DNA from: Pseudomonas congelans
GTDB taxonomy: Bacteria; Pseudomonadota; Gammaproteobacteria; Pseudomonadales; Pseudomonadaceae
Direction of reading: 5' to 3'
DNA: 64,000 bases
Assembly (NCBI RefSeq): GCF_900103225.1
Contig: NZ_FNJH01000001.1
Span: 804,980-868,979, forward strand
The notes below the pieces were generated by a model. The model ran no database searches. It saw only the letters and a list, made by a program, of their open reading frames with translations, and was not told where the DNA came from. Of the stretch, positions 8,498 through 17,874 are shown piece after piece. Numbering within the stretch: position 1 is the stretch's first letter; every line of letters starts with the position of its first letter. The translations under genes were made by a program, and so were the position numbers.

Positions 8498-9349
8498 ATG
8501 CATCGCGGACCTTCCTTTGTGAAAGCTTGTGCCTTTGTTCTTTCAGCCTCATTCATGCTGGCCAATACGGTGCAGGCAGCCGAAGGCAGTAAGCTGGATG
8601 CAGTATTGAAACGTGGAAATCTGGTGGTAGGGACGGGCAGTACCAATGCCCCGTGGCACTTCCAGGGCGCGGACGGCAAGTTGCAGGGCTTCGATATCGA
8701 CATTGGCAGAATCATCGCCAAGGGCCTGTTCAATGACCCGAGCAAGGTGGAATTTGTCGTGCAGTCCTCGGATGCGCGTATTCCCAACCTGCTGACCGAC
8801 AAGGTCGATATCAGCTGCCAGTTCATCACCGTTACCGCCAGCCGCGCACAGCAGGTGGCATTTACCCTGCCGTATTACCGCGAGGGTGTGGCCCTGCTGT
8901 TACCTGCCAATAGCAAGTACAAGGAAATCGACGACCTGAAGGCGGCGGGTGACGATGTGACCGTTGCCGTACTGCAAAACGTGTACGCCGAGGAACTGGT
9001 GCATCAGGCACTGCCAAAAGCCAAGGTCGACCAGTACGACAGCGTCGACCTGATGTACCAGGCGATCAACTCCGGGCGTGCCGATACAGCGGCCACCGAT
9101 CAGTCCTCGGTCAAGTACCTGATGGTGCAGAACCCTGGCCGCTACCGTTCGCCTGCCTTTGCCTGGAGCCCGCAAACCTATGCCTGCGCGGTCAAGCGTG
9201 GCGATCAGGACTGGCTGAACTTCGTCAACACCGCGTTGCATGAAGCCATGACCGGTGTCGAGTTCCCGGCTTACGCGGCGTCTTTCAAGCAATGGTTCGG
9301 TGTCGATCTGCCGGTGCCTGCGATCGGTTTTCCGATGGAATACAAATAA
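8498..9349 (+). CDS. Amino-acid-type ABC transporter substrate-binding protein
   Basis: 283 residues of the SBP_bac_3 family. A signal peptide (about residues 1-27, cleavage after VQA) exports it to the periplasm. 'GTGSTNAPWHFQGADGKLQGFDIDIGRIIA' is the family's ligand-pocket signature (P-[FW]-x..G-x-x-x-GFD-[IV]-D), and 'DISCQFITVTASRAQQVAFTLPYYREG' is the second ligand segment. It feeds the permeases encoded just downstream. The association with RidA and a D-amino-acid-type enzyme suggests a polar or D-amino-acid ligand. Confidence 0.9.
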   Translation: MHRGPSFVKACAFVLSASFMLANTVQAAEGSKLDAVLKRGNLVVGTGSTNAPWHFQGADGKLQGFDIDIGRIIAKGLFNDPSKVEFVVQSSDARIPNLLTDKVDISCQFITVTASRAQQVAFTLPYYREGVALLLPANSKYKEIDDLKAAGDDVTVAVLQNVYAEELVHQALPKAKVDQYDSVDLMYQAINSGRADTAATDQSSVKYLMVQNPGRYRSPAFAWSPQTYACAVKRGDQDWLNFVNTALHEAMTGVEFPAYAASFKQWFGVDLPVPAIGFPMEYK

Positions 9350-9412
9350 GTCCACTCTGACCTTCAGCGGCAGGGCAGGCCTTCGGGCTGTCCCTGCCAG
9401 GTATGGGCAAGC

Positions 9413-10075
9413 ATGAATTACCAATTGAATTTTGATGCCGTGTGGCGCGACTTCCCCAGTCTTCTGGCGGGGTTGGGCCTTGGTCTGGAACTGGCCCTGA
9501 TCTCGATCGCGATTGGCTGTGTGATCGGACTGGCGAATGCATTTGCACTGCTGTCACGTTACAAGGCGTTGCGCATCGTCGCGTCGATCTACGTAACGGT
9601 GGTGCGCAACACGCCGATTCTGGTGTTGATCCTGCTGATCTACTTCGCGTTGCCCGGGCTCGGCATTCGACTCGACAAGCTGGCGTCATTCATCGTCACG
9701 TTGTCGCTGTACGCCGGTGCCTATCTGACCGAAGTGTTCCGTGCCGGACTGCTGAGCATCCACAAGGGGCAGCGCGAAGCGGGGCTGGCGATCGGTCTGG
9801 GCGAGTGGCAGGTACGGGCTTACATCATCGTGCCGGTCATGTTGCGCAATGTATTGCCAGCACTCTCCAACAACTTCATTTCGCTGTTCAAGGACACCTC
9901 CCTGGCGGCCGCCATTGCCGTGCCGGAGCTGACCTATTACGCGCGCAAGATCAACGTCGAAAGCTACCGGGTGATCGAAACCTGGCTGGTGACCACGGCA
10001 CTCTATGTGGTGGCCTGCTACGTGATCGCTCTGCTTTTGCGTACCCTCGAACAACGTCTGGCGATTCGCCGCTAG
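9413..10075 (+). CDS. Amino-acid ABC transporter permease (first)
   Basis: 220 residues, HisM/GlnP type with about five membrane spans. The 'RNTPILVLILLIYFALP' entry and the 'EVFRAGLLSIHKGQREAGLAIGLGEWQ' EAA loop, which docks on the ATPase, identify the family. It starts 63 bases after the binding-protein gene and ends 9 bases before the second permease, so the two form a heterodimeric channel. Confidence 0.92.
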   Translation: MNYQLNFDAVWRDFPSLLAGLGLGLELALISIAIGCVIGLANAFALLSRYKALRIVASIYVTVVRNTPILVLILLIYFALPGLGIRLDKLASFIVTLSLYAGAYLTEVFRAGLLSIHKGQREAGLAIGLGEWQVRAYIIVPVMLRNVLPALSNNFISLFKDTSLAAAIAVPELTYYARKINVESYRVIETWLVTTALYVVACYVIALLLRTLEQRLAIRR

Positions 10076-10084
10076 GAGGCTGTC

Positions 10085-10747
10085 ATGTATCAACCCCCTG
10101 GCTGGTTGCAGGAATTGTGGAATGCGCGTGAAGTGCTCTGGTCCGGCTTTCTGACCAGTATCCAGTGCTCGGCGCTGGCGATTGCCGCAGGTACGCTGAT
10201 CGGCATGCTGGCCGGTCTGGTGCTGACCTACGGCGGCTTTTTCGCCCGTTTGCCGATCAGGCTCTACGTAGATCTGATTCGCGGCACCCCGGTGTTTGTG
10301 CTGGTGCTGGCGGTCTTTTACATGGTGCCGGCACTGGGTTGGCAGATAAGCGCGTTTCAGGCCGGTGCAATAGGCCTGACGCTGTTCTGCGGCTCTCACG
10401 TTTCGGAAATCGTACGCGGCGCCCTGCAGGCCATTCCCCGCGGCCAACTGGAAGCCGGCAAGGCCATCGGTCTGCGCTTCGGTCAATCGCTGCGCTACGT
10501 GTTGCTGCCTCAGGCCATGCGCCAGATCCTGCCGACCTGGGTCAACTCCTCGACCGAGATCGTCAAGGCGTCGACGCTGCTTTCGGTGATCGGCGTGGCT
10601 GAACTGCTGCTCAGCACCCAACAGGTGATTGCGCGCACGTTCATGACCCTGGAGTTCTATCTGTTTGCAGGTTTCCTGTTCTTTCTCATCAACTACGCCA
10701 TCGAGCTTCTTGGGCGGCAAATCGAAAAACGGGTGGCATTGCCATGA
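10085..10747 (+). CDS. Amino-acid ABC transporter permease (second)
   Basis: 220 residues with about five membrane spans. '[22 protein letters not shown]' and the EAA loop '[27 protein letters not shown]' are clear. ATG 10085 is preceded by a strong AGGAGG. Its stop overlaps the start of the ATPase gene (ATGA), which implies translational coupling. Confidence 0.92.
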   Translation: MYQPPGWLQELWNAREVLWSGFLTSIQCSALAIAAGTLIGMLAGLVLTYGGFFARLPIRLYVDLIRGTPVFVLVLAVFYMVPALGWQISAFQAGAIGLTLFCGSHVSEIVRGALQAIPRGQLEAGKAIGLRFGQSLRYVLLPQAMRQILPTWVNSSTEIVKASTLLSVIGVAELLLSTQQVIARTFMTLEFYLFAGFLFFLINYAIELLGRQIEKRVALP

Positions 10748-11529
10748 CACAGACTCATAACCCCGGCCCGGCGCTGCTCAGCATCGAAGGCCTGCATAAA
10801 TCCTACGGCCCGGTGGAAGTGCTCAAGGGTGTCGATCTGCGCATGCAGAAAGGCAATGTAGTGACCCTGATCGGTTCCAGCGGTTCGGGCAAGACCACCT
10901 TGCTGCGCTGCGTCAACCTGCTGGAAGAGTTTCAGGGCGGGCATATCCGTCTTGAGGGGCAGGACATCGGTTACAGCAACGTAGACGGCAAGCGCACCCG
11001 CCATCCGGAGCGTCTGATCGCGCAACACCGGGCAATGACCGGCATGGCCTTTCAGCAATTCAACCTGTTTCCGCACCTCAGCGCCTTGCAGAACGTCACC
11101 CTGGGCTTGCTCAAGGTCAAGAAGATGCCCAAGGATCAGGCCGTTGCGCTGGCCGAAAAGTGGCTGGACCGGGTTGGCCTGCTGGAGCGGCGCAATCACT
11201 TCCCCGGCCAGTTGTCCGGTGGTCAGCAACAGCGTGTGGCGATTGCCCGCGCCATTGCCATGAACCCCAGTCTGATGTTGTTTGACGAAGTCACTTCGGC
11301 ACTCGATCCGGAACTGGTGGGCGAAGTGCTGAGCGTCATCAAGGACCTGGCCGAGGAGGGCATGACCATGCTGCTGGTGACGCATGAAATGCGTTTTGCC
11401 TACGAAGTGTCGGACCAGATCGTGTTCATGAATCAAGGGCGCATCGAAGAGCAGGGGCCTCCCAAGGCGTTGTTCGAGCAGCCGAAGTCGGCGCGCTTGA
11501 GCGAATTTCTCAAGAACATTCGTTTTTAA
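10744..11529 (+). CDS. Amino-acid ABC transporter ATP-binding protein
   Basis: 261 residues of the GlnQ/HisP group. Walker [10 protein letters not shown] (about residue 42), Q-loop '[10 protein letters not shown]', signature '[14 protein letters not shown]', Walker B '[14 protein letters not shown]' (Glu is the catalytic base, although the usual DEPTSALD is DEVTSALD here) and the His switch 'VTHEM' are all present. It energises import by the preceding permeases; the four transporter genes form an operon. Confidence 0.93.
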   Translation: MTQTHNPGPALLSIEGLHKSYGPVEVLKGVDLRMQKGNVVTLIGSSGSGKTTLLRCVNLLEEFQGGHIRLEGQDIGYSNVDGKRTRHPERLIAQHRAMTGMAFQQFNLFPHLSALQNVTLGLLKVKKMPKDQAVALAEKWLDRVGLLERRNHFPGQLSGGQQQRVAIARAIAMNPSLMLFDEVTSALDPELVGEVLSVIKDLAEEGMTMLLVTHEMRFAYEVSDQIVFMNQGRIEEQGPPKALFEQPKSARLSEFLKNIRF

Positions 11530-11569
11530 ACCTTCACCACGTCCAATGCTTCAAGACAAGGAACAACTC

Positions 11570-11956
11570 ATGACTATTACCCGTTATGGCGCAGGCAGCA
11601 CAGCAGGGGGCGGCCAGCCACGGCCATTCGCCCGCGCAGTCGAGGCCGACGGCTGGCTACACGTTTCCGGCCAGGTACCTGCGCAGGATGGCGAGATCAT
11701 CGTCGGCGGCATCGTCGAGCAGACGCACCAGACCATGCGTAACCTGATCGCGATTCTTGAAGAGGCCGGTTACGCGCTCAAGGATGTGATCCGGGTCGGC
11801 GTGTGGCTGGAGGACCCGCGCGACTTCTGGAGTTTCAACAAGGTGTTCGGTGAGTACTTCACCCCCGAGCATGCACCGGCACGCGCTTGCGTTCAGGCCA
11901 GCATGATGGTCGACTGCAAGGTCGAAATCGATTGCATCGCCTACAAGCGCAAGTAG
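11570..11956 (+). CDS. RidA (YjgF/YER057c/UK114) family enamine/imine deaminase
   Basis: 128 residues from ATG 11570 behind AAGGAAC. RidA trimers hydrolyse reactive enamines and imines such as 2-aminoacrylate produced by PLP dehydratases. The catalytic Arg is present at position 105 in 'APARACVQASMM', followed by 'DCKVEIDCIA'. Its place between an amino-acid transporter and a D-serine-dehydratase-like gene fits a detoxifying role in that pathway. It is a locus-specific paralogue and not necessarily the housekeeping RidA. Confidence 0.88.
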   Translation: MTITRYGAGSTAGGGQPRPFARAVEADGWLHVSGQVPAQDGEIIVGGIVEQTHQTMRNLIAILEEAGYALKDVIRVGVWLEDPRDFWSFNKVFGEYFTPEHAPARACVQASMMVDCKVEIDCIAYKRK

Positions 11957-12038
11957 CAGGCGTGCAGCTACACGTTGCAAGCCGGAGGTCCGATCACATG
12001 AGGCTTTTGGCTTGCTGCTTTCCCAAGGACCGACTCTC

Positions 12039-12803
12039 ATGACCGAAGACACTATCAAGCGCCGGGCACGCGGACTGGACCGGGCGTTCGATATCCTGGA
12101 TTTTCTCAAGGAAAAGGCCAGGCCCATGCGCCCCAATGAGATTGCCAGCGGGATCGGCAGCCCCAAATCAACGGTGTACGAGCTGGTGGCATCGCTGCTG
12201 GAGCGGCGGATTCTGGAGACAGTGGGCAAGGACGGGCATGTCTACCTTGGCCGTCAGTTGTATTTCCTGGGGCAGGCGCACTTGCGGCACTTCGATTTCA
12301 CTCGCGAAGCCGAAGCCTGCCTGTGCGAGATCGTCAGCCAGACGCGGGAAACGGCGCAGATGTGCCTGCTCAATGGTCGCAAATACACCGTGGCGCTGAT
12401 GAAGGAGGGTGAGCGTCATTTCAGGATTTCTTCGGACATCGGCGAAAACGCGCCCATTCCATGGACGGCGTCCGGGCGTCTGTTGCTCAGTCACCTGAGC
12501 GATCAGCAGATCATCGACCTGATCGACCCCGACGACTTCATTCTGCCGGGTGGCGAACGTCTGCCGCTGGAGACCTTTCTTCGGGAAATCCGCAAAGCCG
12601 GCGAGGAGGGCTTCTTTTCCTTCAATAGCGTGGCTGACACCTTCACCCATTGCTTCGCCGCCCCCGTAAACAACGAACACGGTCAGTGCATCGCCACGCT
12701 GTGCATCGTCGCGCCGCGTGCCGACGCCAAGACCCACTACGACGACTATCGGCGGGTGCTGATCGACAGCGCCAATGGCCTGGCTCGCCGTATCAATGAA
12801 TAA
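12039..12803 (+). CDS. IclR family transcriptional regulator
   Basis: 254 residues: an N-terminal winged helix-turn-helix (about 8-70; 'MRPNEIASGIGSPKSTVYELVASLLERRIL') and a C-terminal effector-binding IclR domain ('PIPWTASGRLLLSHLSD', 'GFFSFNSVADTFTHCFAAPVNNEHG'). ATG 12039 follows AAGGAC. It sits inside the catabolic locus between ridA-like and dehydratase-like genes and probably controls it; the palindrome at 8455-8468 is a candidate site. The effector is unknown. Confidence 0.9.
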   Translation: MTEDTIKRRARGLDRAFDILDFLKEKARPMRPNEIASGIGSPKSTVYELVASLLERRILETVGKDGHVYLGRQLYFLGQAHLRHFDFTREAEACLCEIVSQTRETAQMCLLNGRKYTVALMKEGERHFRISSDIGENAPIPWTASGRLLLSHLSDQQIIDLIDPDDFILPGGERLPLETFLREIRKAGEEGFFSFNSVADTFTHCFAAPVNNEHGQCIATLCIVAPRADAKTHYDDYRRVLIDSANGLARRINE

Positions 12804-12819
12804 CAGCAGGAGATTACCG

Positions 12820-14025
12820 ATGAGCACCGCCGTCATGGACAAGGGTATTGCGCAGCCGGGTGACAGCCTGGTCAGTGACGTCAGCCTGCCCGCACTGGTG
12901 ATTCACAATCAGGCGCTGCAACACAATATTCGCTGGATGCAGCAGTTTGTCAGCGACAGCGGTGCAGAGCTGGCACCGCACGGCAAGACCAGCATGGTGC
13001 CCGCTCTGTTTCGCCGGCAACTGGACGCGGGTGCATGGGGCATGACCCTGGCCACGGCAGTCCAGACGCAGGCCGCGTATGCGCATGGCGTGCGCCGGGT
13101 GCTGATGGCCAACCAGTTGGTCGGTGCGCCGAACATGGCTATCGTCGCCGACATGCTGGCCGACCCCATGTTCGAGTTTCACTGCATGGTCGACCATCCG
13201 GACAATGTCGCTGCGCTGGGCGAGTTTTTCGCCGCGCGTGGCCTGCGTTTGAACGTGATGATCGAATACGGCGTACCCGGAGGCCGTTGCGGCTGCCGTA
13301 GCGAAGAGCAGGTGTTGGCGCTGGCCGACGCTGTTCTGGCACAACCGGCGCTGGCATTGACCGGCATCGAAGGGTACGAGGGCGTCATCCACGGTGACCA
13401 CGCCATCCAGGGCATCAAGGCCTTTGCCGCGTCGCTGGTGCGCCTGGCTGTCGACTTGCAGGACAAGGGCGCCTTCGCTCTGGATCGCCCGATCGTCACT
13501 GCATCCGGCTCGGCCTGGTATGACCTGATCGCCGAAGCATTCGACGCCCAGGCTGTCCGCGAGCGCTTCCTCAGCGTGCTGCGGCCCGGCAGCTATGTGG
13601 TGCATGACCACGGCATCTACAAGGACGCGCAGTGCTGCGTGCTGGACCGGCGTGCCGAATTGAGCGAAGCGCTACGCCCGGCCCTGGAAGTCTGGGCGCA
13701 TGTGCAATCCATGCCGGAACCGGGCTTTGCAGTGATTGCCATGGGCAAGCGCGATGTTGCCTACGATGCCGGGTTGCCCAACCCGCTGCTGCGTTACAAG
13801 GCAGGCGTGCAATCGGCTGCCGGCGACGACGTGAGCGCCTGCAAGGTGACGGCCGTCATGGATCAGCACGCATTCATGAGCGTCGCGCCCGGATGCGAGC
13901 TGAAGGTCGGCGATATCATTTCCTTCGGCACCTCGCACCCGTGTCTGACGTTCGACAAGTGGCGTTCAGGTTGCCTGGTGGATAATGACCTACGGGTGAT
14001 AGAACCTTTCAATACATATTTCTAG
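12820..14025 (+). CDS. D-serine dehydratase / D-threonine aldolase-like PLP enzyme
   Basis: 401 residues from ATG 12820 (GCAGGAG site 6 bases upstream). It is a fold-type III PLP enzyme: an alanine-racemase-like barrel with the Schiff-base Lys56 in 'ELAPHGKTSMVP', and a C-terminal domain with the metal-binding His373-Pro-Cys375 ('SHPCLTFDKW'), the zinc pair known from eukaryotic-type D-serine dehydratase and D-threonine aldolase. It would convert a D-hydroxy-amino acid to a 2-oxo acid and ammonia, or cleave it to glycine plus aldehyde. A nearby RidA supports the dehydratase reading, because that reaction releases an enamine. Confidence 0.85.
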   Translation: MSTAVMDKGIAQPGDSLVSDVSLPALVIHNQALQHNIRWMQQFVSDSGAELAPHGKTSMVPALFRRQLDAGAWGMTLATAVQTQAAYAHGVRRVLMANQLVGAPNMAIVADMLADPMFEFHCMVDHPDNVAALGEFFAARGLRLNVMIEYGVPGGRCGCRSEEQVLALADAVLAQPALALTGIEGYEGVIHGDHAIQGIKAFAASLVRLAVDLQDKGAFALDRPIVTASGSAWYDLIAEAFDAQAVRERFLSVLRPGSYVVHDHGIYKDAQCCVLDRRAELSEALRPALEVWAHVQSMPEPGFAVIAMGKRDVAYDAGLPNPLLRYKAGVQSAAGDDVSACKVTAVMDQHAFMSVAPGCELKVGDIISFGTSHPCLTFDKWRSGCLVDNDLRVIEPFNTYF

Positions 14026-14051
14026 ATAAGTATTTGCAGGAGTATCGTCAC

Positions 14052-14975
14052 ATGAGCCTTCCACGGGTCGCCCTTATCGGCGAATGCATGATCGAACTGC
14101 AACAGCATGCCGATGGCAGTCTGCGCCAGAGCTTTGGCGGCGACACGCTCAATACGGCGGTCTACCTCTCCCGATTGCTGGGTGAGCGTGCCAAGGTCGA
14201 CTACGTCACGGCACTGGGTGATGACAGCTTCAGCGATGCGATGTGCCGGATCTGGGCGGACGAGGGCATCGGTCTGGGCAAGGTGCAGCGCCTGCCAGGA
14301 CGCTTGCCGGGGCTCTATTGCATCCAGACCGACGCCAATGGTGAGCGGCGTTTTCTCTACTGGCGCAACGAAGCTGCCGTGCGGGACTGCTTCATGACCC
14401 CGGCGGCCGAGCCGATCCTGGCAGCGCTGGCCAGCTATGACGTGCTGTATTTCAGTGGCATCACCCTGGCAGTGCTTGGCGAGCAGGGGCGTGTCAAACT
14501 GATGGAGGCACTGGCGTGCGCGCGTCAGCGCGGTGTCAGGGTCGCCTTCGACAACAACTATCGTCCGCGGCTGTGGGCCAGTGTCGAGCAGGCCCGCGAA
14601 GCCTACCGAGCGTGTCTGCAGCATGTGGACCTGGCCTTGCTGACCGAAGACGACGAGCAGGCACTTTATGGCTATGCCGACAGCGAACAGCTGCTCGCCG
14701 CCTATCGCGGGCGCGGCATCGGTGAAATCGTCGTCAAGCGTGGCGCGCAGAGTTGTCTCGTCGAAGCCGGCGGCGAACGTTTCGAAATCGCAGCGCAGAA
14801 GGTCGAGCGTGTGGTCGACACCACGGCTGCGGGTGATTCCTTCAGTGCCGGCTATCTCGCGGCCCGGCTCATGGGTGAACACCCGTTGCAGGCGGCGGAA
14901 GCAGGGCATCGTCTGGCCAGTATCGTGATCCAGCACCCAGGCGCGCTGGTACCCAAGTCGGTCATGCCAGTCTGA
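14052..14975 (+). CDS. kdgK: PfkB family sugar kinase, probable 2-dehydro-3-deoxygluconokinase
   Basis: 307 residues from ATG 14052, 8 bases after CAGGAG; a TTG at 14034 is less likely. The N-terminus 'ALIGECMIELQQ' and 'FGGDTLNTAVYLSRL' match KdgK-type PfkB kinases, and the C-terminal signature 'DTTAAGDSFSAGYLAAR' holds the catalytic base Asp262. KdgK phosphorylates 2-keto-3-deoxygluconate for the Entner-Doudoroff route. Its pairing with a D-amino-acid enzyme is unusual, so the true substrate may be a related keto-sugar acid. It starts 26 bases after the dehydratase gene. Confidence 0.82.
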   Translation: MSLPRVALIGECMIELQQHADGSLRQSFGGDTLNTAVYLSRLLGERAKVDYVTALGDDSFSDAMCRIWADEGIGLGKVQRLPGRLPGLYCIQTDANGERRFLYWRNEAAVRDCFMTPAAEPILAALASYDVLYFSGITLAVLGEQGRVKLMEALACARQRGVRVAFDNNYRPRLWASVEQAREAYRACLQHVDLALLTEDDEQALYGYADSEQLLAAYRGRGIGEIVVKRGAQSCLVEAGGERFEIAAQKVERVVDTTAAGDSFSAGYLAARLMGEHPLQAAEAGHRLASIVIQHPGALVPKSVMPV

Positions 14976-15036
14976 TAGCACTTGCCAAGGAACATGCAGT
15001 TGATCGGCTAACACACTGACAGGCAAGCATTTCGCT

Positions 15037-15065
15037 GGAACCTGCGCGAAAATCCGGCCACCATA
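15037..15065 (+). promoter_or_regulatory. HrpL-box-like sequence (weak)
   Basis: GGAACC at 15037-15042, then 15 bases, then CCACCAT at 15058-15064. The HrpL (type III secretion sigma factor) consensus in P. syringae is GGAACC-N15/16-CCACNNA, so only the last base fails. It is 40 bases before the helicase start. It may be a chance match. Confidence 0.25.
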
Positions 15066-15104
15066 GGCGACCTTTTCGCCTGCGAGCCCACCACCGGAGT
15101 CTGC

Positions 15105-17597
15105 GTGCCTGACGACCTGCCTTCTGCGCTTCCTCATGACCTGGATGTCGACCTTTTACCGCCCCGGCAATTGCCGTTGTTTCGACGCCTGTTGGCGCGG
15201 CTGTTGGGGCGTGGTCTTACCGGACTGCGCTCGCAGCACGCGCCTTCATGGTCGCAGGGGCATGCCGACGGTTATCTGAATGGCCACATCGAAGGCGTGC
15301 GTGAAGGCTATGAAGAGGGTTATCTGGATGGTCAGGAGTCAGGCCGTCAGGTGCTGGTCATCAGCGATACCCGGCCAGCCCGGCATCGTGGCCCCAAGGT
15401 CGACGATCATCTGTTCGATGACTGGCGGCTGGCGCTTACGCCTGAGCTGAAAAAGCGCATCAAGGCCGATGTCGCTGAAAAACTCCCCGCACATGCCCAG
15501 CCCAGTGCGGCACAGTGGAAGATGATCTTCAGCGATACACCGTCTACCTACGTGATTGCCGGGGCGGGCGCGGGTAAATCCACGTCGCTGGTCCTGCGGA
15601 TTCTGCTGCTGCATCACTACCTGGGCTTCGAACTGAACGCCATGACGGTGGTGACCTTCACCCGAGAGTCACGCAAGGACTTCATCAGCAAACTGATCGA
15701 TGTCATGGCCCTGTGGGGGCATGCGCTGGAACAAAAGCAGGCGCGTGAGCTGGTGCGCACTTTCCATTCGCGCATTCTGCCGCTGGTGCGCAGCCTGCCC
15801 GGTTTTGAGCAGCTGCGCGCGTTCGAGAACCTTAGCAGCCAGTCTTCCGGTCTGGAAGAGGCGGACAGCAACCCCTTCGACTTGCGGATCAACGACGCGC
15901 AGCGCCAGCAACTCAATCTCTGCTACCGCGATCTGTACGCCGGCAATGAGCGTTTTCGCGAAGTCATGGCGCCGCTGTATCGCCATGCCCTGCAGCTCAA
16001 GGAACTGGACCGCGATCACCCGGATGTGCAGAAACGAGTCGCAGTGACCGAGCTGTCGTCGAAACGCGATGAAGAGTGGTGTGACACCGTTGAAGACTTG
16101 TGGATCCGCGCCGGAGCCTGGCCTATAAAAGGCATTGAGCCTATGCGCCAAGCTGTTGAAATAAATGGTTTTCCGTTTTCTTTCCACGGCTATATCGCCG
16201 AGCTGGATGCCTGGGTCGTGCTGGGCCTGGACGCCAGTGAGGACCAGCAACTCAAGCGGCCGGGCGCCAAACTGCCGGTCTGGGCGGAAGGCGTCATAAA
16301 GCGCACCCTGTTTCAAGCTTTCTGCAGTAAGCCATTGATATGGATGGACAACTACCAGTCTGCCAACGAGGTTTTGCAATCATTGGCAGGCGATGCCGTC
16401 GCGGGGCCCGGGTTCGATTACCGGGTCAAGGGCGAACTCGGTGCGGCACCCTTGCTGGACTGTTTTGTCACGGCTGCCAGCTTCATCGAGAACCTCGGGC
16501 TGGATGTGCCGAGCGCCGTGTCCGAGATGAGTTTTGCCAGCGATGACCCGGACCGCTTCTTCTTCGAAGCACTCAGCCTGTTCTGGAAAGCCTTCGAAAC
16601 GCACCTGCTGGCTCAATCGCCACCGATCATGACCTACAACCGCATGTTTGCCTTGTTCGGCGAAACGTCACCGGAGAACCTCAAGCACGTCAGTGATCCA
16701 ATGCTCAGACCCTTGGCGCATTTGATGATCGACGAGTTCCAGGACGTCTCGCCGCAGATCGTTTCATGGCTACGCGCCAGCCTGCGCGAAATCAGGCGTC
16801 GTGGTCCGGCATTGCACACCGGCCGCATCGCTCAGCATTCATCGCTGCTGTGTGTCGGTGACGATTGGCAGTCGATCTACGGCTGGCGAGGCAGTTCGCC
16901 GAAGTACTTCATGGAATTCGCCAAGGAGTTCTCCTCCCCGGCGACCACCAGGGTCATGCTCAGTGACAACTTCCGCAGTCATCAGCACATCATCGACGCC
17001 GCCGAGCATATCGTGCGGGCGGCCCCGGCCATTCCGGGCAAGAAGGCACGCGCCAGTGGCCTGCTTCAGGAGCTGCTGCCGGTCAAGGTACTGGATCGCG
17101 ACGAGGACGAACTTGCCGAGCGGGTCGCCGAGCACTATCACGATGGCGACTCGATCCTGCTGCTGTACCGCAAGGGCAGTGAGAAGGCGCGCTTCTCGGC
17201 GCGTCTGCAGGCATTGATCGACGCCGATTCGGCAAGTGGCGTGCAGAATCGCCGCATCAGAACGCTGACTTATCACAGTTCCAAGGGCTTGCAGGCGGAT
17301 GCCGTATTTTTGCTGGGCGATTGTCAGCATCTGACCGTCTCGCCCTACAAGAATCAGGTTTACCGGTTGGCAGGGCTGGGTGATGCGAGTGATCTTCAGC
17401 CATTCGATACGGCACAGAAGGATGAGGTCTTGCGTCTGGCCTACGTCGCTATCACTCGTTCGGCGCGGCACTGTTATTGGTATATCGATGAAAGCGCCAG
17501 TTCAGCAGACGCTGTTCAGATGCCTAAAGCGTCAGACAGGATTGCCCGGGACAAGCCTTTCTTCGAAGACCTGCGCAATAGCGTTCGTGTCGGCTGA
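15105..17597 (+). CDS. UvrD-like superfamily 1 DNA helicase with N-terminal GX3 repeat
   Basis: 830 residues from GTG 15105. Helicase motifs appear in order: Q-motif Gln137, Walker A 152-160 (AGAGAGKST), 'TFTRESRKDFISKL' (Ia), 'MIDEFQDVSP' near 542, 'GDDWQSIYGWRGS' near 585, 'LSDNFRSHQHI', 'LTYHSSKGLQADAVFLLG' near 723, and 'AYVAITRSARHCYWY' near 782. It should unwind DNA 3'-5' in repair or restart. The 135 residues before the motor are unusual: Gly falls at every fourth position from 52 to 80 (eight times), followed by a basic linker. It is longer than UvrD or Rep and closer to helicase-IV-like proteins in layout. It stands alone. Confidence 0.88.
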   Translation: MPDDLPSALPHDLDVDLLPPRQLPLFRRLLARLLGRGLTGLRSQHAPSWSQGHADGYLNGHIEGVREGYEEGYLDGQESGRQVLVISDTRPARHRGPKVDDHLFDDWRLALTPELKKRIKADVAEKLPAHAQPSAAQWKMIFSDTPSTYVIAGAGAGKSTSLVLRILLLHHYLGFELNAMTVVTFTRESRKDFISKLIDVMALWGHALEQKQARELVRTFHSRILPLVRSLPGFEQLRAFENLSSQSSGLEEADSNPFDLRINDAQRQQLNLCYRDLYAGNERFREVMAPLYRHALQLKELDRDHPDVQKRVAVTELSSKRDEEWCDTVEDLWIRAGAWPIKGIEPMRQAVEINGFPFSFHGYIAELDAWVVLGLDASEDQQLKRPGAKLPVWAEGVIKRTLFQAFCSKPLIWMDNYQSANEVLQSLAGDAVAGPGFDYRVKGELGAAPLLDCFVTAASFIENLGLDVPSAVSEMSFASDDPDRFFFEALSLFWKAFETHLLAQSPPIMTYNRMFALFGETSPENLKHVSDPMLRPLAHLMIDEFQDVSPQIVSWLRASLREIRRRGPALHTGRIAQHSSLLCVGDDWQSIYGWRGSSPKYFMEFAKEFSSPATTRVMLSDNFRSHQHIIDAAEHIVRAAPAIPGKKARASGLLQELLPVKVLDRDEDELAERVAEHYHDGDSILLLYRKGSEKARFSARLQALIDADSASGVQNRRIRTLTYHSSKGLQADAVFLLGDCQHLTVSPYKNQVYRLAGLGDASDLQPFDTAQKDEVLRLAYVAITRSARHCYWYIDESASSADAVQMPKASDRIARDKPFFEDLRNSVRVG

Positions 17598-17607
17598 GGC
17601 GTTCATG

Positions 17608-17874
17608 TCAGATAAAACCGGCGATCTGTCGTTGCGTGTGAGTGCCGAATAATTCCAGCTCATCCTCGATGGCTTCGATGATGCGCTCCACATCTGCGGC
17701 ATTCATCACGGTAGAACAGGGCAGGCCGGCAATGGCGACCACTGTTTCACCGCTGGCACGGTCGAAAAGTCGCGCAATCATGCTCCCTGGTGCATCCATC
17801 GAGGCTTCAAAGCCTACGGGGTGGAAGTGCCAGCGCATCAGTTGGCATGCATTGGGGAATGTGACTTTAGTCAT
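17608..17874 (-). CDS. DUF1652 family protein
   Basis: 88 residues from ATG 17874. The pattern 'ACQLMRWHFHPVGFEASMDAPGSMIARLFDRASGETVVAIAGL' followed by a helical 'IERIIEAIEDEL'-like end is that of DUF1652, a small domain largely confined to Pseudomonas, where several paralogues occur per genome. Function is unknown; it is probably cytosolic. It converges with the helicase gene with a 10-base gap and no terminator. Confidence 0.7.
   Translation of the reverse strand: MTKVTFPNACQLMRWHFHPVGFEASMDAPGSMIARLFDRASGETVVAIAGLPCSTVMNAADVERIIEAIEDELELFGTHTQRQIAGFI

Noticed and set aside
9686..10750. 354-codon open frame on the - strand
   Set aside because: Antisense to two clear permease genes; Gln/His-rich translation without a domain.
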